Assembly (NCBI RefSeq): GCF_000732605.1
Contig: NZ_JPME01000013.1
Coordinates: 62,001 to 126,000 of the forward strand
Length of the DNA: 64,000 bases
Source of the DNA: Lacrimispora celerecrescens
GTDB taxonomy: Bacteria > Bacillota > Clostridia > Lachnospirales > Lachnospiraceae
Reading direction: 5' to 3'
Both the position numbers and the translations under genes were made by a program. This document shows positions 26,395-35,591 of the stretch, in pieces. Under the pieces are notes generated by a model, which saw nothing but the letters and a program-made list of their open reading frames with translations, did not search any database and was not told the origin of the DNA. Numbering within the stretch: the first letter of the stretch is position 1; every line of letters starts with the position of its first letter.

Positions 26395-28113
26395 CTAATC
26401 CAACACATAATCACGCAGCAGAATAAGAAACACACTGGCTGTCCAGGTAAAACCGTGATCTCTCAGACCCCGCCCGTCCAGCGCACTGTAATTTTCATAA
26501 AATCCATTTTCAGCACAAAGTCTGCAGAAACGTTCTGCATAAGAACGTGCCTCTTTCTGTCTGCCGCACTGTTTTAAAGCATCTACCAGAATCATGGCAG
26601 CGGCTGGCCAGACCGCTCCCCGCCAGTATCCGTCTTCTTCAAACAACATGCTGTCCAAAGGCTCTGATGCAAACCCCCAGGGACCGGCCAGATGGCCTTT
26701 CTTTAAAAGCTCTGAAATCAGATTTTCCCGTATCTTCTCTGGAAGGCGCTCCCCAAGAATCAGGGGAAGATACAAAATCAGGGAATCGGAAGGGACCACT
26801 TCCATCTCAGGGATCTTCACCGCTTCAAACCGTCCATCTCTCACAAAATAGGTCTGAAGCTTAGAGAACAGACTTCCCCCCTTTTCCTTCCACGCTTCAG
26901 CCTCTGACAGCCAGCCAAGCTGCCTTGCCGTGTGCTCCAGAAACCCCATCTGCAAAACAAGCCAGGCCGATAAATCCGGCGACTGGACCGGCAAGCCCAG
27001 ACGGAATACGGTGGCATTGTCCCAGCCGGAATCATTACCATGCTGGTAGGTTGGGATGCCGTTTTCCTCTACCCGGTAGGTCAGCCACCAATCGGTAAAG
27101 GAGGCAACAGAACGGTACAGCTTCTCCTTTACTTCCCTGCCCGGATCGTGGATCTGAAACATCTTCTTTAGGATAAATCCCTGGACCGGAGGCTTTACAA
27201 AGGAACGGATGATCGTCCTTGCCTGGTAAGCATCGGGGTATGCGCCATACTCATCCTGTTGGTCTGCCATGGCCAAAAACTGTCCGTATGCCAGCTCCGG
27301 CTGAGACGAGACCAGGGCAAGGCCATTAAAGGCATAATCCCAGCTCCATACCAGATTCATCCAGTTTTTCGTCATGACCATGACAGGTCTTTTGATATAA
27401 CCGGAAGGCTGAAGCACGGAATGCCACAAAACATAGGCTGCTTCCCTTCCGGCTTTTTCAAAAGCAGGATCTGCTTTCTTTAAATCTTTCATGATCCCTT
27501 TCTCAAACTCCAGATATTCCTCTTTTACAGTCTGACGGCACAAGGCATAGCTCCCGTACTCTTTTTTCTGCGGACTTAAACCGGTGAGGGTGATCACGGC
27601 CAACAGTTCTCCCTCTTCCGGGCTTAGAAGAAGCCCCGTCCTGCTGCTTCCATAACCATTGTCCGGACATGCCGATTGATCCTTTGCCTTTCCTTTTCGC
27701 AGGGTCACGCGGAGGGCCATATCATCTCCCGCTATTTCAAAGCTTCCATCCATGTGTCTCATCACTCTGTCATAAGAACCAGCTTTTGTCTTTGTAATCA
27801 GAACAGAGCTGTTTGATTTAAAGAGGACCCCTTCCTCATCCCCAAAGCATATAGAGTATTCTCCTGTTTCAGAAGTTACGTTCAGTTCCCAGGGTGACAT
27901 GGAAACTGCAATCGTTTTTTCCGGTTTCCCATCATCATTTACCGGTATGATGGGATAAGTCTCCTGTTGGGAAAACGCTCCGTAAAGCACCCGCACCGCA
28001 ATGTGGCCGTCAAATTCCTTCGTGCCATCCTGAGGGTAGGAAAATGCCAAATAAGAGCCGTATCTGCTAAAAGGTACGGAATGGATATCCAGTTGTCTAC
28101 TGTGTTCCTCCAT
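26395..28113 (-). CDS. GH63-like (MGH1/YgjK-type) glycoside hydrolase
   Basis: The 572-residue cytosolic protein has an N-terminal beta-rich domain (about 1-210) and an (alpha/alpha)6-barrel with WMNLVWSWDYAFNGLAL, YQHGNDSGWDNATVFRLG and EEDGYWRGAVWPAAAMIL. These segments are characteristic of GH63-type glucosidases such as E. coli YgjK, which prefers alpha-1,3-glucosidic bonds. The NDSGWDN motif probably holds the general acid; the assignment is by analogy. It lies between the GH65-PGM fusion (12 bp upstream) and the GH13 gene, so it should act on the same imported alpha-glucosides. Confidence 0.8.
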   Translation of the reverse strand: MEEHSRQLDIHSVPFSRYGSYLAFSYPQDGTKEFDGHIAVRVLYGAFSQQETYPIIPVNDDGKPEKTIAVSMSPWELNVTSETGEYSICFGDEEGVLFKSNSSVLITKTKAGSYDRVMRHMDGSFEIAGDDMALRVTLRKGKAKDQSACPDNGYGSSRTGLLLSPEEGELLAVITLTGLSPQKKEYGSYALCRQTVKEEYLEFEKGIMKDLKKADPAFEKAGREAAYVLWHSVLQPSGYIKRPVMVMTKNWMNLVWSWDYAFNGLALVSSQPELAYGQFLAMADQQDEYGAYPDAYQARTIIRSFVKPPVQGFILKKMFQIHDPGREVKEKLYRSVASFTDWWLTYRVEENGIPTYQHGNDSGWDNATVFRLGLPVQSPDLSAWLVLQMGFLEHTARQLGWLSEAEAWKEKGGSLFSKLQTYFVRDGRFEAVKIPEMEVVPSDSLILYLPLILGERLPEKIRENLISELLKKGHLAGPWGFASEPLDSMLFEEDGYWRGAVWPAAAMILVDALKQCGRQKEARSYAERFCRLCAENGFYENYSALDGRGLRDHGFTWTASVFLILLRDYVLD

Positions 28114-28125
28114 TTAAATCCCTCC

Positions 28126-31098
28126 TTATCCGACGATCTCCAGCAGCTGTCGGAAGGCTGACAGCTTATAATCTGCTAATAAAGATTTTACCGCATCTCC
28201 CACTGCTCCGCAATCCATTCCGCCAGATTTTGCTGCTATAAGTCCTGCCTCGGCATCTTCTACTACAAGGCAGTTTTCCGCCTTGCAGTTTAGCATGGCC
28301 GCTGCCTTTTGAAATACTTCCGGATGGGGCTTTGAATGGGTGATTGCATTCCCGTCAGAGACGGCATCAAAAAAATGTTCCAATCCCAACTGCTTTAAGA
28401 TCAGTCCTGCATTCTTGCTGGAGGAGCCGATCGCAAGTTTCATCCCCCGTTTTCTAAGCTCCATCAACGTATCCTTTGTTTCCTCCGGCAAATCGGAAGG
28501 GGTCATGCCTTCCAACAGCTTTTTATAACCTTCATTTTTCTTTGTTAGATATTTTTTCTTATCTTCTTCCCTCATGACCTTATCATACCGTTCCAGTATG
28601 ATGTCAAAGCTCTCCTTCCGGCTGACCCCCCGCAGCCGGTTATTGATGATCTCATCAAAATAAATCCCCAACTCATCTGCCACCTCTTTCCATGCAAGAT
28701 AGTGGTAATGATCGGTATGACAGATCACACCGTCCAAATCAAAAATAACCGCTTCATAGGTTTTCTTTTCCACGTAAACAGATGCTTCCGGTTCCACCCT
28801 GGTGTTTCTTCCCAATACCATAAGCGATACCGGGCAATTTCCGCTGTTTCCGATTGTAACGCCTTTCTTATCCACTGTAACCGTCAGCTTCTGACCCTTC
28901 CATACCAGAGGAAACCGAAGCTCTTCCCAGGCCTTAGGCAGCTTTGGATTAAGTTCCAGGCCACCACGGCGGATCCTCAGCCCTCCAAAGCCCATGACGC
29001 AGCTTAACCAGATTCCACCGATGGAGGCACTGTGGATTCCTTCCTCCGATGATTTCATATTGGGCCCCAGATCGATGGAGCATGCCGCCTGATGCATCTG
29101 GTAGGCCATGTCCTCCATTCCGTAATCATTGGCTAAAACTGCATGAACGCAGCGGCTTAAGGATGAATCATGAAGGGTCTTATCTTCATAAAATATAAAG
29201 TTTTTTCTTTTTGTTTCCAAGGAAAATAAATCTGGCATCACAAAATCCAGCATGACCGTATCGGCCTGTTTAGAGACCATGAGTTTCCCCATCTGCTCCA
29301 TATTATAATCCTGATGGATTCCAAGGACCTTTCCAGAGGCCTTATAAGGTGCCAGGTCAATGGGCTCTAAGCTCATATATTGGTCAGTTTGAGGGACAAT
29401 GCCATTTCCCCCGGGAACCGGTAAGTAGAGCTTTTCCCTTTTTTCCTTTAGCCTCTGTATTAACCGGTCAAAATGGAACTTCTGGTCCAACCGGTCTGAA
29501 ACCTCCTTATTTTCCTTTGGCAAAGCTTCCATAATACGTTCAGCCAGCTCCATATTATAATCCGCCATATAATTGGTATAGGCATTATTATCCACATGCT
29601 CCTTATACTCATCCGGTCCGATCACGTCAAGGATCTCATAACAGTCCTTTTTCTCATTCCATTCCAGCCGGCTGGACCAGAAAAGAGCCGTATCCAATAT
29701 GATCTCATATCCATACCGGTCCATATAGTCCTGATCTCCGGAGGCCTGGTAATACTGCCATACCGCATAAGCCACATCCGCACTGATATGGTGTTCGATT
29801 AATCCTGTCAGGCACTTTTGCACCTTGCCCGTTACTACGTCGGTGCCAAGATATAAGGGAGTTACCTCTCCGTCATCGATCCAGGCGCATTCCCATGGAT
29901 ACATGGCCCCCTCCCAGCCGTTTTCGGCGGCCTTTTTGCGGGCGCCATAGAGATTTCTGTAGCGATATTCCAGAAGGGTTCTGGCGGTTTGAGGTTCCGT
30001 AAGGGTAAAATAAGGCAGGATAAACATTTCCGTATCCCAAAAGGAATGGCCCTTATAGCCTTCTCCTGTCAAAGCCTTTGCAGCGATCCCCACCCGGTTG
30101 TCGTCCTTTTTCACCATGATATTTAAATGATACTGGGCAAAGCGGAGGGCGAGCTGATCAAAATCATCATTTCCCCGAATGATCACCTCATGATTTTTCC
30201 AGAATTCTTTCCACGCTGCCTCTGACTCCGCCAGCAGTTTGTCATATCCCTTATCAAATTCGATCCGTAAGCATTCCATGCCGTCCGCTTTCAGACGTTC
30301 AAAATTACCGGAGCGCTCTTCCTTTTCGTAAGCAAGATCCCTGGAGGAATGAAAGCAGGATATCTTTTCTAAGCGGATGGTTTCACCGGCCTCTGCTTTC
30401 ACAGACCAGCGCAGATCCATATTTCTTCTTCCCATAACCGGAAGAGGCTTTTCCTCCCGGTTTATCCTGCAGGCACTGTGGACCGCTGTCAGCACCCGGG
30501 ACTCGGTGGTTTCTGCCAGGAACTGCATGGTGATACCGTCATAGATTCTGCGCCTTAAATTCTCAAAATGCATGGCCCCATGATTAGTCACATCCCCATG
30601 AATTCCAGTTTCAATCACCAGCTGCGCACTGCCGTCACAGGACAGCTCCAGATATTCCGCCGCAATATGTTCATTTTTTAAAGATACAAACCGTTTAAAA
30701 ACAGCCGTAACCAGAGTTTTTGATGGACATTCCCACACAACCTTTCTGGTGGTTTCTCCGTTCTTTAAGTTCATGACCCTGGAATACTCCATGACCTTAC
30801 CAGACTGCAGGTTCAGACGGTATCCGTCAACAAAGATATCCATAGCAGTTACATCCGGAAGATTGGGAAGTTCTGTCACCTCTTCGTCTCCCGCTTTATT
30901 AAAGGTTCCGGTGATAAATGTGTTCCTCACCTCTTCCACATACCGCTCTTCGAGAGCATTTCGCATCCCTATGTAACCATTTCCCTGGGCAAAAACCGCC
31001 TCATATTTTCCCAGGTTCCGGGCATCAAATTCTGTTTCCTCAATCAGCCAGTTTTTTAAATCTCCCTGACCCTTAAAAAAATTCATTGTGTTAATCAT
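28126..31098 (-). CDS. GH65 disaccharide phosphorylase fused to beta-phosphoglucomutase
   Basis: A 990-residue two-enzyme fusion. Residues about 1-770 are a GH65 inverting phosphorylase (GEGYKGHSFWDTEMFI at 346-361, general acid E497 in GPDEY, phosphate-site KQAD at 610-613 and GIHSASIGG at 687-695). Residues about 780-990 are a HAD beta-phosphoglucomutase (nucleophile D787 and acid D789 in FDLDGVI, then SSKNAG and VVEDAEAG). The first domain would cleave an alpha-glucoside (trehalose, kojibiose, nigerose or maltose) with phosphate to beta-glucose-1-phosphate; the second makes glucose-6-phosphate. Usually these are separate adjacent genes. AGGAG precedes the start. Confidence 0.92.
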   Translation of the reverse strand: MINTMNFFKGQGDLKNWLIEETEFDARNLGKYEAVFAQGNGYIGMRNALEERYVEEVRNTFITGTFNKAGDEEVTELPNLPDVTAMDIFVDGYRLNLQSGKVMEYSRVMNLKNGETTRKVVWECPSKTLVTAVFKRFVSLKNEHIAAEYLELSCDGSAQLVIETGIHGDVTNHGAMHFENLRRRIYDGITMQFLAETTESRVLTAVHSACRINREEKPLPVMGRRNMDLRWSVKAEAGETIRLEKISCFHSSRDLAYEKEERSGNFERLKADGMECLRIEFDKGYDKLLAESEAAWKEFWKNHEVIIRGNDDFDQLALRFAQYHLNIMVKKDDNRVGIAAKALTGEGYKGHSFWDTEMFILPYFTLTEPQTARTLLEYRYRNLYGARKKAAENGWEGAMYPWECAWIDDGEVTPLYLGTDVVTGKVQKCLTGLIEHHISADVAYAVWQYYQASGDQDYMDRYGYEIILDTALFWSSRLEWNEKKDCYEILDVIGPDEYKEHVDNNAYTNYMADYNMELAERIMEALPKENKEVSDRLDQKFHFDRLIQRLKEKREKLYLPVPGGNGIVPQTDQYMSLEPIDLAPYKASGKVLGIHQDYNMEQMGKLMVSKQADTVMLDFVMPDLFSLETKRKNFIFYEDKTLHDSSLSRCVHAVLANDYGMEDMAYQMHQAACSIDLGPNMKSSEEGIHSASIGGIWLSCVMGFGGLRIRRGGLELNPKLPKAWEELRFPLVWKGQKLTVTVDKKGVTIGNSGNCPVSLMVLGRNTRVEPEASVYVEKKTYEAVIFDLDGVICHTDHYHYLAWKEVADELGIYFDEIINNRLRGVSRKESFDIILERYDKVMREEDKKKYLTKKNEGYKKLLEGMTPSDLPEETKDTLMELRKRGMKLAIGSSSKNAGLILKQLGLEHFFDAVSDGNAITHSKPHPEVFQKAAAMLNCKAENCLVVEDAEAGLIAAKSGGMDCGAVGDAVKSLLADYKLSAFRQLLEIVG

Positions 31099-31115
31099 TA
31101 TGCTCTCCTATATTG

Positions 31116-31940
31116 TCAGCCTTTTACTCCGGTTGCCGCAACGCTGGCCTGCACCTGCTCCTGGGCCAGCGCATATAAAATGATGCCCGGAAGCACGACA
31201 AGGGTCAAAGCGGCAAACAGCTTTGTGTAGTCATATGAAAATGATTCGGTAAAAAATTGCAGCGCCACCGGCAGAGTCCTGTTCTTATTAGAAGAGGTCA
31301 GCAGGGAAGCATAGAAAAATTCATTCCAGTTATTCAAAAACATAAGAATCCCGGCCGTAGCCAGCCCTCCTTTTGCCAGAGGAAGGTTGATCTGGAAAAA
31401 TACCCGGAGAAAACCTGCCCCTTCCAGCCTGGCCGCCTCATCTAAGGATGATGGAATGGACATAAAGGTGGATTTTAAGATAAACACGGACATTGCAAGC
31501 CCCATGGATAAGTAAACCACCGCCAGCCCCCAGATGTTGTCATACAGATTTATCTTCATAATCAGGGAAAAGATGGGCTGTGCCTTGGAATGGGAAGGAA
31601 CCAGCAGGGTAATGGTAAACAAGGCAAAAATCAGGGATTTTCCTGGAAAACGGTACTTTCCGATCACATAAGCGCCCATGGCAAAGAACAGGAGCGACAG
31701 GAGTGTTGAGGTAATGCAGACCAGAAAGGAATTGACCGCGTACCGTAGAAAATCGTATTTCTCAAATAAGTATATATATGGTTCAAAACTTATGGAGGTC
31801 GGCAGTGTAAATGGATTTCCAAGAATCTGGGCATTGGTTTTAAAGGATGACATGATCACCCAGAGAATCGGAAAGACCGATATGATCACAGTAAAGACCA
31901 TAAGAAAATACATGCAAAACACAGTAATTTTTTTCTTCAT
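31116..31940 (-). CDS. Sugar ABC transporter permease (MalG type)
   Basis: The 274-residue inner-membrane protein has six predicted membrane segments and the EAA loop (LDEAARLEGAGFLRVFFQINLP broken as LDEAARLEGAG and FLRVFFQINLP) that contacts the ATPase. It is the second permease of the importer. The start at 31940 follows AGGAGGAGG and overlaps the last codons region of the first permease only at the ribosome binding site. No ATPase gene is in the operon, so a shared MsmX/UgpC-type ATPase encoded elsewhere is expected. Confidence 0.92.
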   Translation of the reverse strand: MKKKITVFCMYFLMVFTVIISVFPILWVIMSSFKTNAQILGNPFTLPTSISFEPYIYLFEKYDFLRYAVNSFLVCITSTLLSLLFFAMGAYVIGKYRFPGKSLIFALFTITLLVPSHSKAQPIFSLIMKINLYDNIWGLAVVYLSMGLAMSVFILKSTFMSIPSSLDEAARLEGAGFLRVFFQINLPLAKGGLATAGILMFLNNWNEFFYASLLTSSNKNRTLPVALQFFTESFSYDYTKLFAALTLVVLPGIILYALAQEQVQASVAATGVKG

Positions 31941-31953
31941 TTCGCCCCTCCTC

Positions 31954-32850
31954 CTAATAGATGCTGTCATTCATACGGAATGTAATATTGACGGCTGCCA
32001 GGATGATTAAGCCCAAAACAAACATGACCATACCGTTGGCATTGGCGTATCCGTACTTCATATCAGATATGGAATTGACCAGAATTAACGGTATATTCAT
32101 GGTATCATCCCCAGGGCCTCCTGCAGTCGTCAGCCTGATCTGCTCATACATGGCGATCCTGGAAGTAATGGAACAGATCACTCCGGTTCCAATGGCATTT
32201 CTGCAAAGGGGAAGCATGATATGACGGGTCAGCTGCCAAGGGGATGCCCCGTCTACCCTGGCGGCTTCCACCACTTCCTCCGGGACTGCCATCAAATCAT
32301 TTAATACCACCAGAGTCACAATCACCGCATAAAAGATCCAGGTGCATGTAACTGCCCAGAATGCATATGGGGATTGAAAGAACCATTGGACATGAAAGTC
32401 CGGAGAAAACCTACGGATTAAGTTATTTAAAATACCCATATCGTCATTGAAGATGAATTTATATATCATGGCCCAGGCAGCCGCTGAGATCACGTTAGGA
32501 ACCATAAAAATCACCCTGGTAAATTTCCAGCCCTTTGGCTTTGCATACAGTACAAATGCCATCAGCACGCCGAATCCCACATGGAGAGTGGCTGCAATCA
32601 CGGACCAGGCAAGAAGGTTTTTCAAAGATATGAGAAAGGTTTTGGAATGAAAAAGATCGATATAATTTTTTAGCCCTATGAAAACCGGTTTGTTAAAGCC
32701 ATCCCACTTGGTAAAGGATGTGGCAATTACAGTAAGAATTGGTGATAAGTAAAACAGTAAAAATATCAGGAGGGAGGGCAGCAAAAATAAGTAGCACCAC
32801 TTATAATTCCTTCTCTCCAAAACAGTGGAATTTGATTTTCCTGCTTTCAT
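31954..32850 (-). CDS. Sugar ABC transporter permease (MalF type)
   Basis: The 298-residue integral membrane protein has six predicted membrane segments, the FYLSPILTVIATSFTKWDGF start typical of MalF/UgpA-type permeases, and the EAA loop VEAARVDGASPWQLTRHIML. It pairs with the MalG-type permease just downstream. A stem-loop separates it from the substrate-binding protein gene. Confidence 0.92.
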   Translation of the reverse strand: MKAGKSNSTVLERRNYKWCYLFLLPSLLIFLLFYLSPILTVIATSFTKWDGFNKPVFIGLKNYIDLFHSKTFLISLKNLLAWSVIAATLHVGFGVLMAFVLYAKPKGWKFTRVIFMVPNVISAAAWAMIYKFIFNDDMGILNNLIRRFSPDFHVQWFFQSPYAFWAVTCTWIFYAVIVTLVVLNDLMAVPEEVVEAARVDGASPWQLTRHIMLPLCRNAIGTGVICSITSRIAMYEQIRLTTAGGPGDDTMNIPLILVNSISDMKYGYANANGMVMFVLGLIILAAVNITFRMNDSIY

Positions 32851-32870
32851 TTTCTTCCCCTCTTTCTAAA

Positions 32871-32919
32871 AAATACTGCTGCAATACACCTATTTTCACA
32901 GGCTTTTGCAACAGTATTT
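32871..32919 (-). other. Intercistronic stem-loop between substrate-binding protein and permease genes
   Basis: AAATACTGCTGCAA (32871-32884) pairs with TTGCAACAGTATTT (32906-32919) with small internal mismatches. On the minus strand no U-run follows directly (TTTTAGAAAG). Such structures after binding-protein genes commonly give differential expression: much binding protein, less permease. Confidence 0.6.
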
Positions 32920-32937
32920 AATTCCCATGTACGATGT

Positions 32938-34296
32938 TTAGTTTTTCGCTTCTTCTGCTTTCTGAGTCAACTGACTGCAGAATTCCTCCGGCGTAAGAGT
33001 TCCGTCTGCAAGCTTAGGAAGCAGCTTACCAAATTCCGTATCAGCAACAGAAGCCGGCATCACATCGAAAATAGAGGCGGTGTATCTAGTATTTTCATCC
33101 ATGCTTTCGGCAAGCTGGGATAAGATACGGTTTTCTGCCTGTTTCTTTAAGAATTCGTCACTGTAATCAAGCTTCGGAGCCACTCCGCCTTCGGTCAGTA
33201 CCAGCTGCTCGATTTCTTCCTTGGAATCGCGGAAAGCAAAGAAGGCTTTTGCCAGCTCTTTTTCCTCATCAGAAGCGGTATTTGCAATCCAGAATTCACC
33301 GAATACTCTCGGATTGGCAATAGCAAAATTTCCTGGATAAATATCTGAAGTCACTTCCTCACCAGTAAATCCATTTGACCACTTGTCTGCTGATTCTTCA
33401 TCAAAATCAGAGGCCATCCAGGAACCGTTGCATATAATGGCAGCACTCTTGCTCATAAATGCATTGGCTGCATCTGCGTAAGCTGCGCCAATGGTATTGG
33501 CTGATGCATTACTCTGAAGGAGTTTCTGCAAAATGGATATAGCGGAAACGATCTTTGCATCGGTGTAATCATAAAGTTTGTCATCCACATACTGAGCCAG
33601 ATATGTCTCTCCCCCCTCCTGATTGGCAATAAGAGCGGTAAGGAGAAGTCCTGATGTCCAGGCATTTTCCGCAGTCTGGAATGCAAACTTGTTATCTCCG
33701 ATGCTTTCCATGAACTCGTCAAGTTTCATATCCTTAACGGCTTTTTCCGGCTTATACATGGTATTGTTATAATACAGACCCACAGGCTTTAACACGGAAA
33801 GGGGCTTGCAGATAAGTTTTCCGTCCACGGTGCAGTAATCCATGGAGTCATCAATCCAGTTATTTTTTACCTCCGGGTTAGCATTTGCAAATTCGCTTAA
33901 GTCATATGCCATGCCATTGGCAAGAACTACGCTCTTAAACCACTGAAGATCGATACCACCGGAACCAGGTGCGTGGACAATGGCGGGAAGCTTATTCTGC
34001 TGGGCCAATTGCTTAATCTTTTCCGCATACTGGGCCTGAGGAACCTCCTCGATCACGATCTTATACTTGCCTGCGTATTTCTGATTAAACCGTTCTACTT
34101 CAGGGAGAAAGAAAACAGCACCAACATTTTCACCTGCCAGATAGGTTGGAAAAGTCATCTGTATTTCCTTTCCCGACGCATTTTCAGAATTGCCTGCCCC
34201 CGGTGCCGTTGTTTTACTGTTCCCACCGGAACAACCGCTGATCACCGTTGCCGCCGCCATAACAGCTGCCATAATCCCCGCCAATTTTCTTTTCAT
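32938..34296 (-). CDS. Sugar ABC transporter substrate-binding lipoprotein
   Basis: The 452-residue protein has a lipoprotein signal peptide with lipobox ISGC (C22), a Gly/Ser/Asn linker and a family 1 extracellular solute-binding fold (MTFPTYLAGENVGAVFF, NGSWMASDFDEESADKW). It would capture the oligosaccharide at the cell surface and pass it to the two permeases. It lies 23 bp downstream of the lacI gene and is probably on the same mRNA. The ligand is inferred to be an alpha-glucoside from the enzymes encoded further on. Confidence 0.92.
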   Translation of the reverse strand: MKRKLAGIMAAVMAAATVISGCSGGNSKTTAPGAGNSENASGKEIQMTFPTYLAGENVGAVFFLPEVERFNQKYAGKYKIVIEEVPQAQYAEKIKQLAQQNKLPAIVHAPGSGGIDLQWFKSVVLANGMAYDLSEFANANPEVKNNWIDDSMDYCTVDGKLICKPLSVLKPVGLYYNNTMYKPEKAVKDMKLDEFMESIGDNKFAFQTAENAWTSGLLLTALIANQEGGETYLAQYVDDKLYDYTDAKIVSAISILQKLLQSNASANTIGAAYADAANAFMSKSAAIICNGSWMASDFDEESADKWSNGFTGEEVTSDIYPGNFAIANPRVFGEFWIANTASDEEKELAKAFFAFRDSKEEIEQLVLTEGGVAPKLDYSDEFLKKQAENRILSQLAESMDENTRYTASIFDVMPASVADTEFGKLLPKLADGTLTPEEFCSQLTQKAEEAKN

Positions 34297-34318
34297 AAAT
34301 ATCCTCCTTAATATTTTT

Positions 34319-35339
34319 TTACAATTGTTTCACACTCTTGCCTTCCTCAAGAAAATATTTCGTCATATGAACTCTGGAATACTTTTCGTCATTCACCATT
34401 TTCATGAGAAGCTTTGCCGCATCGTAGCCTTTTTGCCACATGTTCTGGTTGATACGGGTAATAAAAGGATCAATGTATTTCATAAAGTAGTTGCCGTCAT
34501 AACCGGTAATGGAAAAATCCTTTGGGCTCTGATATCCCAGCTCCTCAACTGCTCTTAAAACGCCTATGGCCGTTAAGTCGCTCATGCAGACAAACGCGGT
34601 CCCAGCCTCCTCCTTATATTCCTTCAGCAGTTTCTTTGTTCCTTCATACGCTTTCTGTTCCATAAAATCCGTATAGATCACTTTGCAGCTTTTGGGATCA
34701 ATGCCGTTCTTTTCAAGGGCATCTAAGTAACCCTGTTGACGTCTGATGGAAACATCGGACTTTTTCCGTCCATAAACAAGAATCAGTTTCCGGTGTCCGC
34801 GATCGATCACGTACTGGGTGACCTGCTCAAATGCCTTTCTGTCATCTGTCATGACTGCTGATGTGCATGCTCCGTCCAGCTGAATATCAATGGACACACA
34901 GGGCAGGGCGGTGTGAGGCAGGCTTTTTACCAGAGGATCCGTTATCCTGAGTCCCATAATTACGGCTCCTGATAATGAATATTCTCTGCAAAATGTGTCA
35001 AAATCCTTTTTCTCCTGTTCTTCCTTTCCAATGGAATACATGGCCAGATTGATCTCATGCTTCATCATATAGGTATAAGCTCCCTGGATAACATTCATCA
35101 TGAACTCGTTAGACTGGGCCTCTTCCAAAAGCCCGCAGATGAGTAAAGCCACATTTTTTTTTGTTCTTTGAAGACAGATTTTTGGCACTGGTATTGGGAA
35201 CATACCCAAGTCTTTCCGCCGCCTCCACCACGCGCGCCCTGGTCTTGGCCGATACATCACTGTATCCGTTTAATGCTCTTGATACGGTACTTACCGATAA
35301 TCCCGTTTCCTGTGCCACGTCATAAATTGATTTTGCCAT
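34319..35339 (-). pseudogene. LacI-family operon repressor, frameshifted at an A9 tract
   Basis: The N-terminal DNA-binding domain is intact (MAKSIYDVAQETGLSVSTVS, ALNGYSDVSAKTRARVVEAA, then GYVPNTSAKNLSSK). The effector domain continues in another frame (TKKNVALLICGLLEEAQSNE, then GAVIMGLRITDPLVKSLPH and SDLTAIGVLRAVEELG). The frames meet at nine consecutive A on the coding strand (35154-35162); with eight the product would be one normal LacI protein of about 340 residues. As read, only about 75 residues would be made. GAGG precedes the start at 35339. The gene is first in the alpha-glucoside operon, with palindromic operators upstream. Polymerase slippage, a real mutation or a base-calling error are all possible. 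Confidence 0.88.
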
Positions 35340-35356
35340 TCTACACCTCGTTTTTT

Positions 35357-35372
35357 CCAAAAACGTTTTTGG
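35357..35372. promoter_or_regulatory. LacI-type operator O2 (perfect palindrome)
   Basis: CCAAAAACGTTTTTGG, a 16-bp perfect palindrome centred on CG, typical of LacI/GalR-family sites. It lies in the leader, 18 bp before the lacI start codon. Confidence 0.8.
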
Positions 35373-35387
35373 TCTTTGGTTTTTTTT

Positions 35388-35409
35388 AACACTTCATTTT
35401 AGAAGTGTT
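35388..35409. repeat. Inverted repeat between the two operators
   Basis: AACACTTC-ATTTTA-GAAGTGTT, a perfect 8-bp inverted repeat in the lacI leader. It could be a further protein-binding site or a leader hairpin; there is no U-run. Confidence 0.5.
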
Positions 35410-35427
35410 GCATGAAAGACCTATTTA

Positions 35428-35441
35428 CGAAAACGTTTTTG
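35428..35441. promoter_or_regulatory. LacI-type operator O1
   Basis: CGAAAACGTTTTTG, one mismatch from palindromic, same core as O2, starting about 9 bp downstream of the -10 box, so a bound repressor would cover the transcription start. Confidence 0.8.
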
Positions 35442-35449
35442 ATAATTAC

Positions 35450-35478
35450 AAAATACCATTTTCTTAGGCCCGTGTCAA
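35450..35478 (-). promoter_or_regulatory. Promoter of the lacI/alpha-glucoside operon
   Basis: On the minus strand TTGACA (35473-35478), a 17-base spacer and TATTTT (35450-35455). O1 follows immediately. No other clear promoter was seen before the transport genes. Confidence 0.75.
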
Positions 35479-35591
35479 TATATTTTATATAATTTGTCGT
35501 AAATGTTGAATTGTTATCGTTATTTTTAGGCATATTGTCCTCCGTAGTTTGTTTGAGAAGGTTGTTCTCATTTCTACCACACGGATGGGAT

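Noticed and set aside
35356-35441. The two palindromes as CcpA cre sites
   Set aside because: They share the central CG of cre sites but lack the TGnAAnCG start, and their perfect symmetry and position in the lacI leader fit autoregulation by the local LacI protein better. CcpA binding remains possible.
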